A DNA stretch of 64,000 bases from Porphyromonadaceae bacterium (lineage in GTDB: Bacteria; Bacteroidota; Bacteroidia; Bacteroidales; Dysgonomonadaceae). How positions within the stretch are numbered: the stretch's first letter is position 1; every line of letters starts with the position of its first letter. The position numbers and the translations under genes are program-made. The DNA is taken from the NCBI GenBank assembly GCA_021372865.1, contig JAJFTO010000002.1, positions 17,797-81,796 of the forward strand, given 5' to 3'. The notes under the pieces are model-generated. The model was not told the DNA's origin and made no database searches. It saw only the letters and a program-made list of their open reading frames with translations. Shown here in pieces: positions 29,159 through 38,517 of this stretch.

Positions 29159-30993
29159 TGAAACAAGGACCACTTCTACTCACAGACTGGCTTCCTACAA
29201 CGAAGAAAGAGATGGAGCTTCGCGGATGGGATGAAGTAGATGTGGTCTTGTTCTCGGGCGATGCCTATGTGGATCATCCCTCTTTCGGCACCGCCGTCAT
29301 CGGGAGGCTCCTCGAAAGCGAAGGGCTTAAAGTGGCCATCGTCCCTCAGCCTAACTGGCGGGACGACCTGCGGGATTTTAAAAAAATGGGCACTCCACGT
29401 TATTTCTTTGCAGTAACCGCCGGCGTGATGGATTCCATGATCAACCATTACACTGCCGGCAAGCGATTGCGTTCCAATGATGCATACACCCCCGACGGAA
29501 GGCCCGATATGCGTCCCGACAGGGCGGTGACGGTCTACTCACGCATTCTCAAGGAACTCTATCCTGATGTCCCATTGCTGCTCGGTGGGGTGGAAGCATC
29601 GTTGAGAAGGGTCACTCACTACGACTATTGGGACGATACCCTGCACAAAACCATCCTCGCTGATACGGATGCCGATCTGTTGATTTACGGCATGGGAGAG
29701 TTGCCGCTGAAGCAACTGATACAAAGACTACGCAACGGGGAAAAATTCAGTGAAATACGTAACATTCCGCAAACGGCCTTTCTTTGCACAAAGGAGGAAG
29801 TGCCGGTCAATCCGTTTGGTGAAGAAGTGACCCTCTTTTCATATGAAGCTTGTCAGAGCGACAAACTAAAGCAGGCCAAAAACTTTCGTGTAGTAGAGGA
29901 ACAATCCAACCGTCTTCACGCTGCACGCATCTTGCAGGAGGTGGACGATAAGGTGCTGGTAGTAAATCCCCCTTATCCGCCCATGGAAGAAGCGGAGATT
30001 GACGCTTCTTTCGACCTGCCCTATACCCGCCGGCCTCATCCCAAATACAGGGAGAAAACGATTCCGGCCTATGAAATGATCAAATTTTCTGTAAACCTTC
30101 ACCGCGGTTGTTTTGGAGGATGTTCTTTCTGTACCATCTCTGCCCATCAGGGGAAATTTATTGCTTCACGTTCAAAAGAATCCATCCTGTCAGAGGTGGA
30201 AAAAATCACCCGTATGCCCGGCTTCAAAGGTTACATCAGCGACCTGGGAGGCCCCTCGGCAAACATGTACCGGATGCAGGGAAAAGATTTAACAATCTGT
30301 GAAAAATGCAAAAAACCTTCCTGTATTTTTCCGAAAGTGTGTTTCAATCTTAATACCGATCACACCCCCTTGCTGGAGATCTATCACGCGGTGGATGCAT
30401 TGCCGGGCGTGAAGAAATCATTCGTTGGCAGCGGTATCCGTTATGACTTGCTCCTTCACAGGAGTAACGACGACAAAACAAATAATTCCGTACACAGCTA
30501 TCTTCGCGAGCTCATTACCCGACATGTATCGGGGCGACTTAAAGTGGCACCGGAACATACCTCTGAAAATACATTGCAGACAATGAGGAAACCCTCATTC
30601 GAACTGTTCTATCGGTTCAAACAAATTTTTGATGAATTGAATGAAAAGGACGCACTCAACCAACAGCTGATCCCTTACTTCATTTCGTCACATCCTGGCT
30701 GCACTGAAGAAGAGATGGCCGAACTGGCAACCATCACCAAGAATCTCAATTTTAAGCTGGAACAGGTGCAGGATTTTACCCCGTCACCCATGACGCTTGC
30801 CACTGAAATCTACTATACCGGATACCATCCCTATACCCTGAAACCCGTATACACGGCAAAGACGAAAGATGAGAAAAACGGACAACGCCTTTTTTTCTTC
30901 TGGCACGATGCGAAAAATAAACATGCCATCATTCAGGCGCTTAAACGGATGAAAAGAGCGGATCTTATCCACAGACTTTATCCAAAGGGATAA
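29158..30993 (+). CDS. YgiQ family radical SAM protein
   Basis: This 611-residue protein has an N-terminal UPF0313 domain (about 1-290, with LPTTKKEMELRGWDEVDVVL and LLLGGVEASLRRVTHYDYWD) and a radical SAM core with the CxxxCxxC motif at about C318, C322 and C325 (CFGGCSFCTISAHQG). Further cysteines occur in ICEKCKKPSC near 382 and FPKVCF. The length is somewhat short for YgiQ because it lacks the long basic C-terminal tail. The reaction catalysed by this family is not known. Confidence 0.9.
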   Translation: MKQGPLLLTDWLPTTKKEMELRGWDEVDVVLFSGDAYVDHPSFGTAVIGRLLESEGLKVAIVPQPNWRDDLRDFKKMGTPRYFFAVTAGVMDSMINHYTAGKRLRSNDAYTPDGRPDMRPDRAVTVYSRILKELYPDVPLLLGGVEASLRRVTHYDYWDDTLHKTILADTDADLLIYGMGELPLKQLIQRLRNGEKFSEIRNIPQTAFLCTKEEVPVNPFGEEVTLFSYEACQSDKLKQAKNFRVVEEQSNRLHAARILQEVDDKVLVVNPPYPPMEEAEIDASFDLPYTRRPHPKYREKTIPAYEMIKFSVNLHRGCFGGCSFCTISAHQGKFIASRSKESILSEVEKITRMPGFKGYISDLGGPSANMYRMQGKDLTICEKCKKPSCIFPKVCFNLNTDHTPLLEIYHAVDALPGVKKSFVGSGIRYDLLLHRSNDDKTNNSVHSYLRELITRHVSGRLKVAPEHTSENTLQTMRKPSFELFYRFKQIFDELNEKDALNQQLIPYFISSHPGCTEEEMAELATITKNLNFKLEQVQDFTPSPMTLATEIYYTGYHPYTLKPVYTAKTKDEKNGQRLFFFWHDAKNKHAIIQALKRMKRADLIHRLYPKG

Positions 30994-31110
30994 AATTGCC
31001 CTGCATATATGCCCCATCTTCATTAATTATTCTTAAAAAAAAAGGTTCTCTTTATTTCATGCAACGTTTTTGCATTTTTTGCATCTAACCGATATAAGAA
31101 GCAAAATTGT

Positions 31111-31845
31111 ATGAGAAAGATTTTTCCTTTAATCCGCATTTTTTCCATCGGAATCTTCTTATTTCTGTTATCTTGCGACGAAAATTCCCACTCACTGGGT
31201 GAGTTCCGCATCAACATAGCGACTGTAGTCCCCAGCGGAGAAAATGCATATTCATTGCTACTCGACAATGGCGAAAGGTTATGGCCTGCCGCCACCGCTG
31301 TGGCATACCACCCCTCATACAATCAGCGTGTATTTCTCAATTACACCATTCTTTCGGGTGCACAAAACGGATATGACCGTTATATCAAAATAAATGACAT
31401 CTGGAATATTCTCACAAAGCCGATCATTGAACTGAATACCCAAAACGCTGACAGTATCGGTAATGATCCGGTAAAAGCCAATGCCGTCTGGGTAGGCGGA
31501 GATTACCTGAATGTCTCATTCATGTTCAACTATGGCGGGGTCAGACCGCATGCAATAAATTTAGTGATGGACAAACTGTCGCCCGATTCCACCTCTGGTG
31601 CCATTGATCTTGCGTTTCGCCACAACTCCTATGACAGTCAAAAGGACAAGCTTTATGAAGGTTTTGTTTGCTTCGACCTGAAACCGTTGCGCGATGAAAA
31701 CTCCGATTCAGTAAGATTGTCGGTCAGAGTGAAGGAAGAAACAAAAGACATAACTTACGATGTGGTTTACAGGTACAACCAGAAAACGCAGGAAGCTGTA
31801 ACAGAGATGCCCATACCTGTTATCTCATCGAATGAATACTATTAA
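31111..31845 (+). CDS. NigD-like lipoprotein
   Basis: This 244-residue protein has a lipoprotein signal ending LFLLSC, with C24 as the likely lipid-anchored residue. The NigD-like fold follows: FRINIATVVPSGENAYSLLL, then YNQRVFLNYTIL, and KINDIWNILTKPI near 95. NigD-like proteins are common envelope lipoproteins of Bacteroidales; some are linked to bacteriocin loci, but no such genes are adjacent here. It is followed by a strong terminator hairpin. Confidence 0.8.
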   Translation: MRKIFPLIRIFSIGIFLFLLSCDENSHSLGEFRINIATVVPSGENAYSLLLDNGERLWPAATAVAYHPSYNQRVFLNYTILSGAQNGYDRYIKINDIWNILTKPIIELNTQNADSIGNDPVKANAVWVGGDYLNVSFMFNYGGVRPHAINLVMDKLSPDSTSGAIDLAFRHNSYDSQKDKLYEGFVCFDLKPLRDENSDSVRLSVRVKEETKDITYDVVYRYNQKTQEAVTEMPIPVISSNEYY

Positions 31846-31903
31846 AAGGATCAACCACAATGTAATTAGTTCTATTTCTTATATGACTTTTTGATTTTCC
31901 AAA

Positions 31904-31940
31904 AACCGGATGGTCCCTGTGAAGAGATCATCCGGTTATT
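31904..31940. terminator. Bidirectional terminator between convergent NigD-like and SRPBCC genes
   Basis: A 9-base-pair stem, AACCGGATG (31904-31912) with CATCCGGTT (31929-31937), has a 16-base loop. A-rich and T-rich flanks allow use on either strand. It lies between two genes that converge. Confidence 0.75.
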
Positions 31941-31982
31941 TATTTAATCAACCGGCTTCAAACCGGCAAGGTCAATGATATC

Positions 31983-32402
31983 TCACATACGATCGTATGG
32001 TAAATGGGCCAACGCTTCCGAGATTTTATCCACCGCCTCGCGCATCGGTTTCTCTGCCATTCCTTTTATGAAAGGATTCAGATCGGCACGCAGTGTAAGA
32101 CGTAACCGGGTATCGGTTTCAGCTTTTGCCACCAACTGAATCCAGATAAAAATATCGAAAGGGAATTTCTCCGATCTGAATTTTATCAGTTTATCCGGTT
32201 CACGCTCCTCCACGAGAAACGAGATCTTTCCGACCGGATCGACCCGAAAAGAGACGGTGTCGGCGTCGAAAGAGAAGTCACGTAGCGTATCACCGGGAAT
32301 CCTGTCTTTTAAAGACTCCAACTTGCTTAGATCTGAAAGAACTCGGAATACCTCGTTACTGCTGTACGGAATTTTCTTTATATCGCTGACAAATTCAGTC
32401 AT
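31983..32402 (-). CDS. SRPBCC/START-like domain protein
   Basis: This 139-residue protein looks like a polyketide-cyclase/START fold: FVSDIKKIPYSSNEVFRVLSD at the N-terminus, then FRVDPVGKISFLVEER, and RLRLTLRADLNPFIKGM near the end. Such domains bind hydrophobic ligands. The start at 32402 (MTEF) overlaps the pyrE stop as ATGA, so it is translated with pyrE. An upstream in-frame start would run inside pyrE and was not chosen. The ligand is unknown. Confidence 0.75.
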   Translation of the reverse strand: MTEFVSDIKKIPYSSNEVFRVLSDLSKLESLKDRIPGDTLRDFSFDADTVSFRVDPVGKISFLVEEREPDKLIKFRSEKFPFDIFIWIQLVAKAETDTRLRLTLRADLNPFIKGMAEKPMREAVDKISEALAHLPYDRM

Positions 32403-33052
32403 TTCTTTGCTTTTTTTACAACCTGTCCCCAATTTTCAGGATCGTGACGCCATTCCTGCAACGTTTTCAGTTCCGATTCATCGATATAATCTGTCTGCAG
32501 TGCTTCATCCAGAATTGCATCGTAGTTGCAGAGGGTCGTCAGTTCCACCCTGGCATCCTGCATCTTCTTCACTGCATATGGAAATCCATAGGTGAATATC
32601 GCCAGCATACCCAGTACGTCCGACCCGTTGCTACGTATGGCTTCCACTGCCTTCAGGCTGCTTCCTCCGGTAGAAACCAGATCTTCGATTACAATCACTT
32701 TTTGTCCGGGCCTGAGATCCCCCTCGATCAGGTTCTCCAGTCCGTGATCTTTCGGAGTGGAACGGATATATACAAAGGGTAAACCGAGCAGGTCGGCTAC
32801 CAGCGCTCCGGGAGCGATGGCTCCGGTGGCTACACCGGCAATTGCATCGGTTTGGGGATATTTTTCAAGCACAATCCGGGCAAACTCCACCTTGATAAAA
32901 TTGCGGATCACAGGATACGACATCAGTTTACGGTTGTCGCAATATATGGGCGATTTCCAGCCCGATGCCCAGGTGAAAGGGTTTGACGGTTGAAGCTTAA
33001 TCGCTTTGACCTTAAGAAGTTTCTCGGCAGTTAATTTATGTACGAAGTTCAT
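32399..33052 (-). CDS. pyrE: Orotate phosphoribosyltransferase
   Basis: This 217-residue enzyme has the PRPP-binding motif VIVIEDLVSTGGSS near residues 118-131. FTWASGWKSPIYCDNR near 26 and AGVATGAIAPGALVAD near 75 are typical of PyrE. It makes orotidine 5'-monophosphate from orotate and PRPP. The stop overlaps the next gene by four bases. Confidence 0.96.
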   Translation of the reverse strand: MNFVHKLTAEKLLKVKAIKLQPSNPFTWASGWKSPIYCDNRKLMSYPVIRNFIKVEFARIVLEKYPQTDAIAGVATGAIAPGALVADLLGLPFVYIRSTPKDHGLENLIEGDLRPGQKVIVIEDLVSTGGSSLKAVEAIRSNGSDVLGMLAIFTYGFPYAVKKMQDARVELTTLCNYDAILDEALQTDYIDESELKTLQEWRHDPENWGQVVKKAKK

Positions 33053-33130
33053 GTTATCGCTTTTTCACTGATTGATTACAAAAATACAGATTTCGGAGTT
33101 AATAACGTCTCAATTTCTGAAAAAAGATAT

Positions 33131-33841
33131 TTAAAAAACTTCCCCCAGCGTAGCCACGCTGATTTTTACTCCGTGGCACACTTGCAGGGCAGTGCCACAC
33201 GCTTCCATGGTGGAACCCGTGGTGATCACGTCGTCTACAAGCAGCAGATGTTTTTGAACATATTCATCAGGATCTTTCACCAAAAAAACATGTTTCACAT
33301 TTTCCCAGCGCTGGGTTTTTGTTCGCTTTGTCTGTGTGGGATTATAGACCACCCTGATGAGGTTACCCACCGACAAGGGAAGAGAAGTAGCTTCCGCCAA
33401 ACCACAGGCAATTACTTCCGCCTGATTGTAACCGCGGATTTTTTCTTTCTTCGGATGCAAGGGTACAGGAACAATGACATCAATGGGTTTCAGAAAATCA
33501 CTTTCCTGAAGGTCCTCACCGAATATTTTTCCAAGAAGGATGCCCACTTCCTTGCAATGATGATATTTTAACTGATAAATCAACGGGGGTAGCATTCCTT
33601 TCTTGGCATACACACAGAATGAAGCAATCCGTTCAAATGGAATTCTCCCTGCCATAAGTTGCTCGGCCGCATTGTCGGGATACCTGAAATTGTAGGTCCG
33701 GGGTAACTTGTATAAACATCGCAGACAAATACACTCCTCCGATTGTATCAACTCCTCGCCACACACCATGCAGACGTCAGGGAAAAAAAGATGGGAGAAC
33801 TCCATCAACAGGTCATTCCGTCTCATCAGCCAACTCATCAA
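33131..33841 (-). CDS. ComF family phosphoribosyltransferase-like protein
   Basis: This 236-residue protein has an N-terminal zinc-ribbon-like cysteine set (CMVCGEE, CICLRC) and a C-terminal PRTase-like domain with VPVPLHPKKEKIRGYNQAE and the LLLVDDVITTGSTMEAC motif. ComF is needed for DNA uptake in competent bacteria; in Bacteroidota its role is not tested in most species. Several starts are possible between 33841 and 33805, and the longest overlaps recX by 28 bases. It ends the prmC-recX-comF run. Confidence 0.88.
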   Translation of the reverse strand: MMSWLMRRNDLLMEFSHLFFPDVCMVCGEELIQSEECICLRCLYKLPRTYNFRYPDNAAEQLMAGRIPFERIASFCVYAKKGMLPPLIYQLKYHHCKEVGILLGKIFGEDLQESDFLKPIDVIVPVPLHPKKEKIRGYNQAEVIACGLAEATSLPLSVGNLIRVVYNPTQTKRTKTQRWENVKHVFLVKDPDEYVQKHLLLVDDVITTGSTMEACGTALQVCHGVKISVATLGEVF

Positions 33842-34313
33842 GATCCATCTTCCTCAGGCAACTCAAAATTTCCTCCATAGGATACCCTCTTCCCAAGGCA
33901 AAACGGATTAGTTTACCGTTCATTTCATAGGGAGAACTTCCGTGTATAGTTTTTCTTTTGGCTTCCAGCAGTGGCTGAAGTGAAGCGTTGAGTTCATTGT
34001 CGGAGAACTCTGCAAAGGCAGATTCGATCACTTCATCGGAAATTTTTTTTTGACGCAGGGAAAGCTCAATCTTTATTTTGCCCCATTTATCGTAAGATAA
34101 TTTGTCGTGGATATAATTCCGGGCATATCGCGCATCATCCACATAGCGCCCCTTCTTTAACCGAACGACAATCTGCTCTGCATCCCCTTCGGAGATATAC
34201 ATCCTTTTCAACTTTTGTTGTATATCCCACACACAGCATTCTTTCATTGAGCAGAGCCGGGCCATTTGCATAAAAGCCTGTTCTGCAGTCGTTGTTTTTT
34301 TAGACCTGTCCAT
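33813..34313 (-). CDS. recX: Regulatory protein RecX
   Basis: This 166-residue protein is mostly helical, with the RecX repeats: LCSMKECCVWDIQQKLKRM, GRYVDDARYARNYIHDKL near 55, then KIKIELSLRQKKIS. RecX controls RecA filaments. It overlaps prmC by 14 bases at its start and comF by up to 29 bases at its end, so all three share one transcript. Confidence 0.85.
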   Translation of the reverse strand: MDRSKKTTTAEQAFMQMARLCSMKECCVWDIQQKLKRMYISEGDAEQIVVRLKKGRYVDDARYARNYIHDKLSYDKWGKIKIELSLRQKKISDEVIESAFAEFSDNELNASLQPLLEAKRKTIHGSSPYEMNGKLIRFALGRGYPMEEILSCLRKMDLDELADETE

Positions 34314-35157
34314 GGCTTGCTGGTTTTACGGCACGAATCATCCTGGGATTTCCCGAGATATCATTTTTTATTTCCACTGCATGGAATCCGGCATCGCGAA
34401 GCAATGCAGCCACCGGTTCTGCCATGCCTCTGTTTATTTCGAAATACAATCTTCCCCCGTCTTCAAGGAGCTCTCCGGTCAGAGATACAATCCGTTCATA
34501 AAACAGTAACGGGCGGTTATCGGGAACAAAAAGAGCTTCATGTGGCTCAAAATCCAAGACATTCCGCTCCATCAGTTTTTTTTCAGATTCCGTCACATAG
34601 GGAGGATTACTCACAATGAGATCATATTTTTCCGAATCAGGGAGCTTTTGGAAGATGTCTGTGCGGGAAAAGCGAACTCCAGCACTATTCCTGGCGGCAT
34701 TCTCTGCAGCCACCGCCAGGGCTTTCTCTGAAATATCCCAGGCATCTACCCTCGCATGTGCGATTTCCTTTGCTAGGGTTATTGCAATACAGCCACTGCC
34801 AGTACCTATATCCAGAATGAAACGACTTCCTTCGTAAGGCTCCGAAACAATCCACTCGACCAATTCTTCCGTTTCAGGACGCGGAATCAGTACATCGCCA
34901 GTCACTTTAAACATTCTTCCATAAAATTCAGTCTTTCCGAACACATACTGATACGGTTCACCTCGCTTCAAGCGGGACAGAATATCCTCCATCTTTTCGA
35001 CCTGTAAACGGGATAAATGATTAATTTTGTCATTCGTAAAGTAGATATTCTGATCACCAAGTAGCTCTTCCACAATAAGGCGTGTGAGTACTGCGATTTC
35101 AGAAGAGGTGTACAACCTGTTTAATTCACGGCGGATATGCTGGATGTATTGTTGCAT
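34300..35157 (-). CDS. prmC: Release factor glutamine methyltransferase
   Basis: This 285-residue enzyme has an N-terminal helical domain and a SAM-binding domain with ILDIGTGSGCIAI near 120 and the NPPY motif (IVSNPPYV near 190). PrmC methylates the GGQ glutamine of release factors 1 and 2. The start MQQYIQH at 35157 was chosen because earlier in-frame codons lie in the divergent intergenic region ahead of ribD and do not match the family. Confidence 0.92.
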   Translation of the reverse strand: MQQYIQHIRRELNRLYTSSEIAVLTRLIVEELLGDQNIYFTNDKINHLSRLQVEKMEDILSRLKRGEPYQYVFGKTEFYGRMFKVTGDVLIPRPETEELVEWIVSEPYEGSRFILDIGTGSGCIAITLAKEIAHARVDAWDISEKALAVAAENAARNSAGVRFSRTDIFQKLPDSEKYDLIVSNPPYVTESEKKLMERNVLDFEPHEALFVPDNRPLLFYERIVSLTGELLEDGGRLYFEINRGMAEPVAALLRDAGFHAVEIKNDISGNPRMIRAVKPASHGQV

Positions 35158-35210
35158 AATAACGATCGGTCCTGTATTGAAAATTGCTTGACAGAACAAA
35201 GATAAAAAAA

Positions 35211-36278
35211 ATGGATATAAATCCGGCATATATGGAGCGATGCTTTCAGCTTGCCCGCAAAGGCGAAGGCTATACCCTTCCCAACCCCATGGTGGGTGCA
35301 GTGGTAGTACATCAAAACCGAATTATTGGTGAAGGTTATCACAGACAGTATGGAAAAGCACACGCAGAGGTGAATGCCATCATGGCAGTGAAAGAAGAGG
35401 CGTTGCTCGCAGACTCCACCCTGTATGTCTCGCTGGAGCCATGTTCTCATCATGGGAAAACACCTCCCTGCACCGGATTGATTATTGCCAAAAATATACC
35501 CCGGGTGGTCATTGCCGTGCAGGATCCCAACCCAGTCGTCTCGGGCAGAGGGATTGGGATATTGAAAGAGCAGGGCGTCGAAGTAACGGTCGGGATTCTG
35601 GAAGCGCAGGCACGGGAACTAAACAGGATGTTTTTCGTAAATCAGCAATACAAACGGCCCTTTGTGATATTGAAATGGGCACAGAGTAAAGATCATTTTA
35701 TGGATCACACCCGCACATCGCTCCAGGAAAAGATGCCGGCAGTTATCTCCAACAGAATCACGCAAACCATTGTGCATAAGATTCGTACGCAGACTCAGGG
35801 TATTCTCGTGGGAACCCGGACAGCAATGCTTGACAACCCGCAGCTGACTGCCAGAAAGTGGCATGGCCCACAGCCTGTACGCATTGTGATAGACAGGGAA
35901 AACAAAATTCCGACCACTTCTGCCTTGTTCGACGGGACAACAGTAACCATAGTCTTCACAGGCGCAATCCGTACCGACCTTCCAAATAAGGGGGTAAAAC
36001 AAATCCTACTGGATTTTCATGGTGACACCAACAGGCAAATACTTCAAAGCCTTTATAAGGAGAGGATTTATTCATTAATTGTGGAAGGTGGAGCCCACCT
36101 GCTGTCCTCTTTCATCAGGAAGAACATGTGGGATGAAGCCTACGTGGAAACATCGGATAAGATGCTCTATCGCGGTATCAAAGCGCCTGAAATAGAAGGG
36201 GAAGAAATAAGTACCAAAAGATATTTAAATTCGGTACAGTTTCATTTAAAGTGCCAAACAACTCGAAATTTTCTTTAA
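35211..36278 (+). CDS. ribD: Bifunctional pyrimidine deaminase/reductase RibD
   Basis: This 355-residue protein has an N-terminal zinc-binding deaminase domain (HAEVNAI near 50-56; PCSHHGKTPPC near 75-85) and a C-terminal reductase domain (about 150-355, with ILVGTRTAMLDNPQLTAR and LIVEGGAHLLSSF). It carries out two consecutive steps of riboflavin synthesis. The start MDINPAYM at 35211 fits the family. It is divergent from prmC. Confidence 0.93.
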   Translation: MDINPAYMERCFQLARKGEGYTLPNPMVGAVVVHQNRIIGEGYHRQYGKAHAEVNAIMAVKEEALLADSTLYVSLEPCSHHGKTPPCTGLIIAKNIPRVVIAVQDPNPVVSGRGIGILKEQGVEVTVGILEAQARELNRMFFVNQQYKRPFVILKWAQSKDHFMDHTRTSLQEKMPAVISNRITQTIVHKIRTQTQGILVGTRTAMLDNPQLTARKWHGPQPVRIVIDRENKIPTTSALFDGTTVTIVFTGAIRTDLPNKGVKQILLDFHGDTNRQILQSLYKERIYSLIVEGGAHLLSSFIRKNMWDEAYVETSDKMLYRGIKAPEIEGEEISTKRYLNSVQFHLKCQTTRNFL

Positions 36279-36315
36279 ATATTCATTTTAATATGGTTAA
36301 AGCGAAAAATCTTTC

Positions 36316-36323
36316 TACTTTTG
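36316..36323 (+). promoter_or_regulatory. -7 element of the DUF6242 gene
   Basis: TACTTTTG lies 37 bases before the ATG at 36361 and 37 bases after the ribD stop. The -33 box is not clear. Confidence 0.5.
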
Positions 36324-36360
36324 CATATCTTAAACGTGCTGTACAATATTTTTGAAACGA

Positions 36361-37704
36361 ATGATATCCAAATATTTTCTCCTAGCATGGTTGACTTTTC
36401 TTAACCTGTTGCTTCTCTCCTCCTGCCTGAACTCAAATGTGGAGGATACAGAATATTCTCCTGATGCACAAATTTATGCTTTTTCACTGTCTTCTGCCGC
36501 CGACACATCCGATATATTGTCTTCCACTAAATTTACCATTGATCAGGTGAACGGAAAAATCTTCAACAAGGATCCGCTACCGTATTTGTTTCGGGTAGAC
36601 AGTGTGTTACTCAACATTGCCGGTGCCAGTACGTACAGCCCCTATGCACTTGTACAGCTCATGCTGGATCCCGATAGTACCTATAATTGGGTCCAGGATG
36701 ACTCGGTAGCGACCACCCGGTTAAAGAAGATTACTACAACAGCACCCGATGGTATTACAAAGAAATCCTACGACTTTCAACTAAATATATATCAGGAGGA
36801 TCCCTATCTTCTTCGATGGGAACAGAAAAGTCCCGGTTATTTACCTGTTTCCGTCGTGACTCAGAAAACAATCGCATTAAAAAACCGGTTTATCACTTAT
36901 TTCAACTCCGGCACAGCCATACAGGCGAAATCTACCGACAGCGGCGACGGGGCAGACTGGACTACGGAAACCCTGTCGGGACTCCCTCCTACGCTGCAAC
37001 TTTCCTCCCTGATGACTGTCAATGATACCGCTTACGGCCTCGACGCTACAACCGGAACCGTTTATCAATCAACCGACGGTGCCAGCTGGAATAAGATTGT
37101 CACCACACACACAATAAAAGCTATTTATGGAGAAATGCCTCAGGCTACCCACGGCAATATTCTGGCTGCTGCAGAAATCAACGGAGTACTTACTTTCGTG
37201 CAAACTGACAATTTTTCTGTATTAAAGCCTCTGAATAATCTCCCAGCAAACATGCCGTTAAAAGATTTTTCTGCCACAAAGGTAGACACACCTACCTCCT
37301 ATTCAAAGTACTTGATTTTGTCGGGTGGAATTACCTCGGAGAATAAGTTCAACAACAATATCTGGATTTTACTTGAAAATAACGGTGTGATTACCTATGT
37401 TTTGTCAAGAATTCCGGGTGCGGTATCGGTGAATGGTAGCAGTTTGTTTTTTTATGACAATAAGCCCTATCTGATGACCACATCGTCCGGAGAAAACATT
37501 TTGATGTATTCGAACAATTCGGGCCTTGACTGGATTAAAACAGCTGAAAATCAGTCTTTTCCATCCGGTTTTACCCTTAGAATAAATGCGTCGGTACTGA
37601 CTGACGCAGCAAATTATATGTGGATATTCGGCGGAATATCTGCCGCGCAAACGCCTCTGGCCGATGTTTGGAAAGGCAGGCTCAGCAAATATGCCTTCAA
37701 CTGA
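36361..37704 (+). CDS. DUF6242 family lipoprotein
   Basis: This 447-residue protein has a lipoprotein signal ending LLLLSSC, with the likely anchored cysteine near residue 22. DUF6242 features follow: YAFSLSSAADTSDILSSTKF, a beta N-domain, and a C-terminal beta-propeller-like region with repeated short GGI/D-W-K motifs (SKYLILSGGIT, YMWIFGGIS). The function is unknown; an envelope or surface role is likely. A TTG three codons earlier is possible, but the ATG at 36361 is preferred. Confidence 0.8.
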   Translation: MISKYFLLAWLTFLNLLLLSSCLNSNVEDTEYSPDAQIYAFSLSSAADTSDILSSTKFTIDQVNGKIFNKDPLPYLFRVDSVLLNIAGASTYSPYALVQLMLDPDSTYNWVQDDSVATTRLKKITTTAPDGITKKSYDFQLNIYQEDPYLLRWEQKSPGYLPVSVVTQKTIALKNRFITYFNSGTAIQAKSTDSGDGADWTTETLSGLPPTLQLSSLMTVNDTAYGLDATTGTVYQSTDGASWNKIVTTHTIKAIYGEMPQATHGNILAAAEINGVLTFVQTDNFSVLKPLNNLPANMPLKDFSATKVDTPTSYSKYLILSGGITSENKFNNNIWILLENNGVITYVLSRIPGAVSVNGSSLFFYDNKPYLMTTSSGENILMYSNNSGLDWIKTAENQSFPSGFTLRINASVLTDAANYMWIFGGISAAQTPLADVWKGRLSKYAFN

Positions 37705-37716
37705 GAAGAATTGTCA

Positions 37717-37733
37717 CTTTTGTTGAACAAAAG
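37717..37733. terminator. Weak hairpin after the DUF6242 gene
   Basis: CTTTTGT and ACAAAAG form a 7-base-pair, AT-rich stem with a TGA loop, followed by an AT-rich stretch. It may end transcription in part, but it lacks a clean T run. Confidence 0.3.
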
Positions 37734-37789
37734 ATAATTTATTACCTCAATGTCCGTTCTCTTGGAAACAGGATTAAAGGAATGAAGGG

Positions 37790-38497
37790 ATGAAGATTCT
37801 GGGAAAACCACTATTTGTGACGATGATGGCAGGATTTTTGGCATCAATTGTCTGTACTGGTATTTATGCACAGGAATATAAATTTGAAACGGGTGCTGCT
37901 GTTGGGGTTTCATCCTACATGGGTGACGCCAACAAAACGAGTTTCATGTATCACCCGGGCATTGTTACAGGTTTACTTTTCCGGTATAACATCAACTTTC
38001 ATTGGGCATTAAAATCGGACATCCTTGCGGGAAAAGTTTCCGGAGACACCCGGAACACGGAAAATATTTTCCCTTCAGGCTCGCAGGCAGCTTTTCGCCG
38101 TACTTTTGCGGAAGCGGGTACCCAGGTAGAATTTAACTTCCTGCCCTACAGTGACAAGTATCGTTATATGGGAACAAAGTCCTATACTCCCTACCTGTTT
38201 GTGGGTGCGGGCATCACATATGCAACAGGAGAAACGGATTATATAGGGCCAAACATGCCTTTTGGCGTAGGATTTAAGTTTAAACTAAATAACAGATTGA
38301 ATGTTTCCATCGAGGGTTCAACACGAAAATTGTTTGACGACAATTTCGATGTAACGCAAAAAACGCAATCATGGAGTTTGGATCAACCCTACGGCATCGG
38401 GAGCAGCACCCTCAAAAACCGGGATTGGTATTCGATTACAATGATTTTCCTTACCTGGGACTTCGGCCTAAGAGACGATCCCTGTCATGGTAACTAA
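37790..38497 (+). CDS. DUF6089 outer-membrane-type protein
   Basis: This 235-residue protein has a signal peptide ending GIYAQ. It continues as a small beta barrel with alternating hydrophobic residues (FETGAAVGVSSYMGDANK, YTPYLFVGAGITYATG, FGVGFKFKLNNRLNVSIEGS). DUF6089 lies before uppS and bamA in many Bacteroidales, as here, with only 20 bases to uppS. It may be an outer-membrane protein whose expression is tied to envelope biogenesis; its function is unknown. Confidence 0.8.
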   Translation: MKILGKPLFVTMMAGFLASIVCTGIYAQEYKFETGAAVGVSSYMGDANKTSFMYHPGIVTGLLFRYNINFHWALKSDILAGKVSGDTRNTENIFPSGSQAAFRRTFAEAGTQVEFNFLPYSDKYRYMGTKSYTPYLFVGAGITYATGETDYIGPNMPFGVGFKFKLNNRLNVSIEGSTRKLFDDNFDVTQKTQSWSLDQPYGIGSSTLKNRDWYSITMIFLTWDFGLRDDPCHGN

Positions 38498-38517
38498 CTT
38501 ATTAGCCACAAATAAAG

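Noticed and set aside
31941..31975. Second hairpin after the NigD-like terminator
   Set aside because: AACCGGCTTCAAACCGGC is mainly a direct repeat of AACCGGC rather than a stable stem, so it was not called.
35158..35229. Longer PrmC N-terminus
   Set aside because: The extra residues do not match the family and occupy the divergent control region ahead of ribD.
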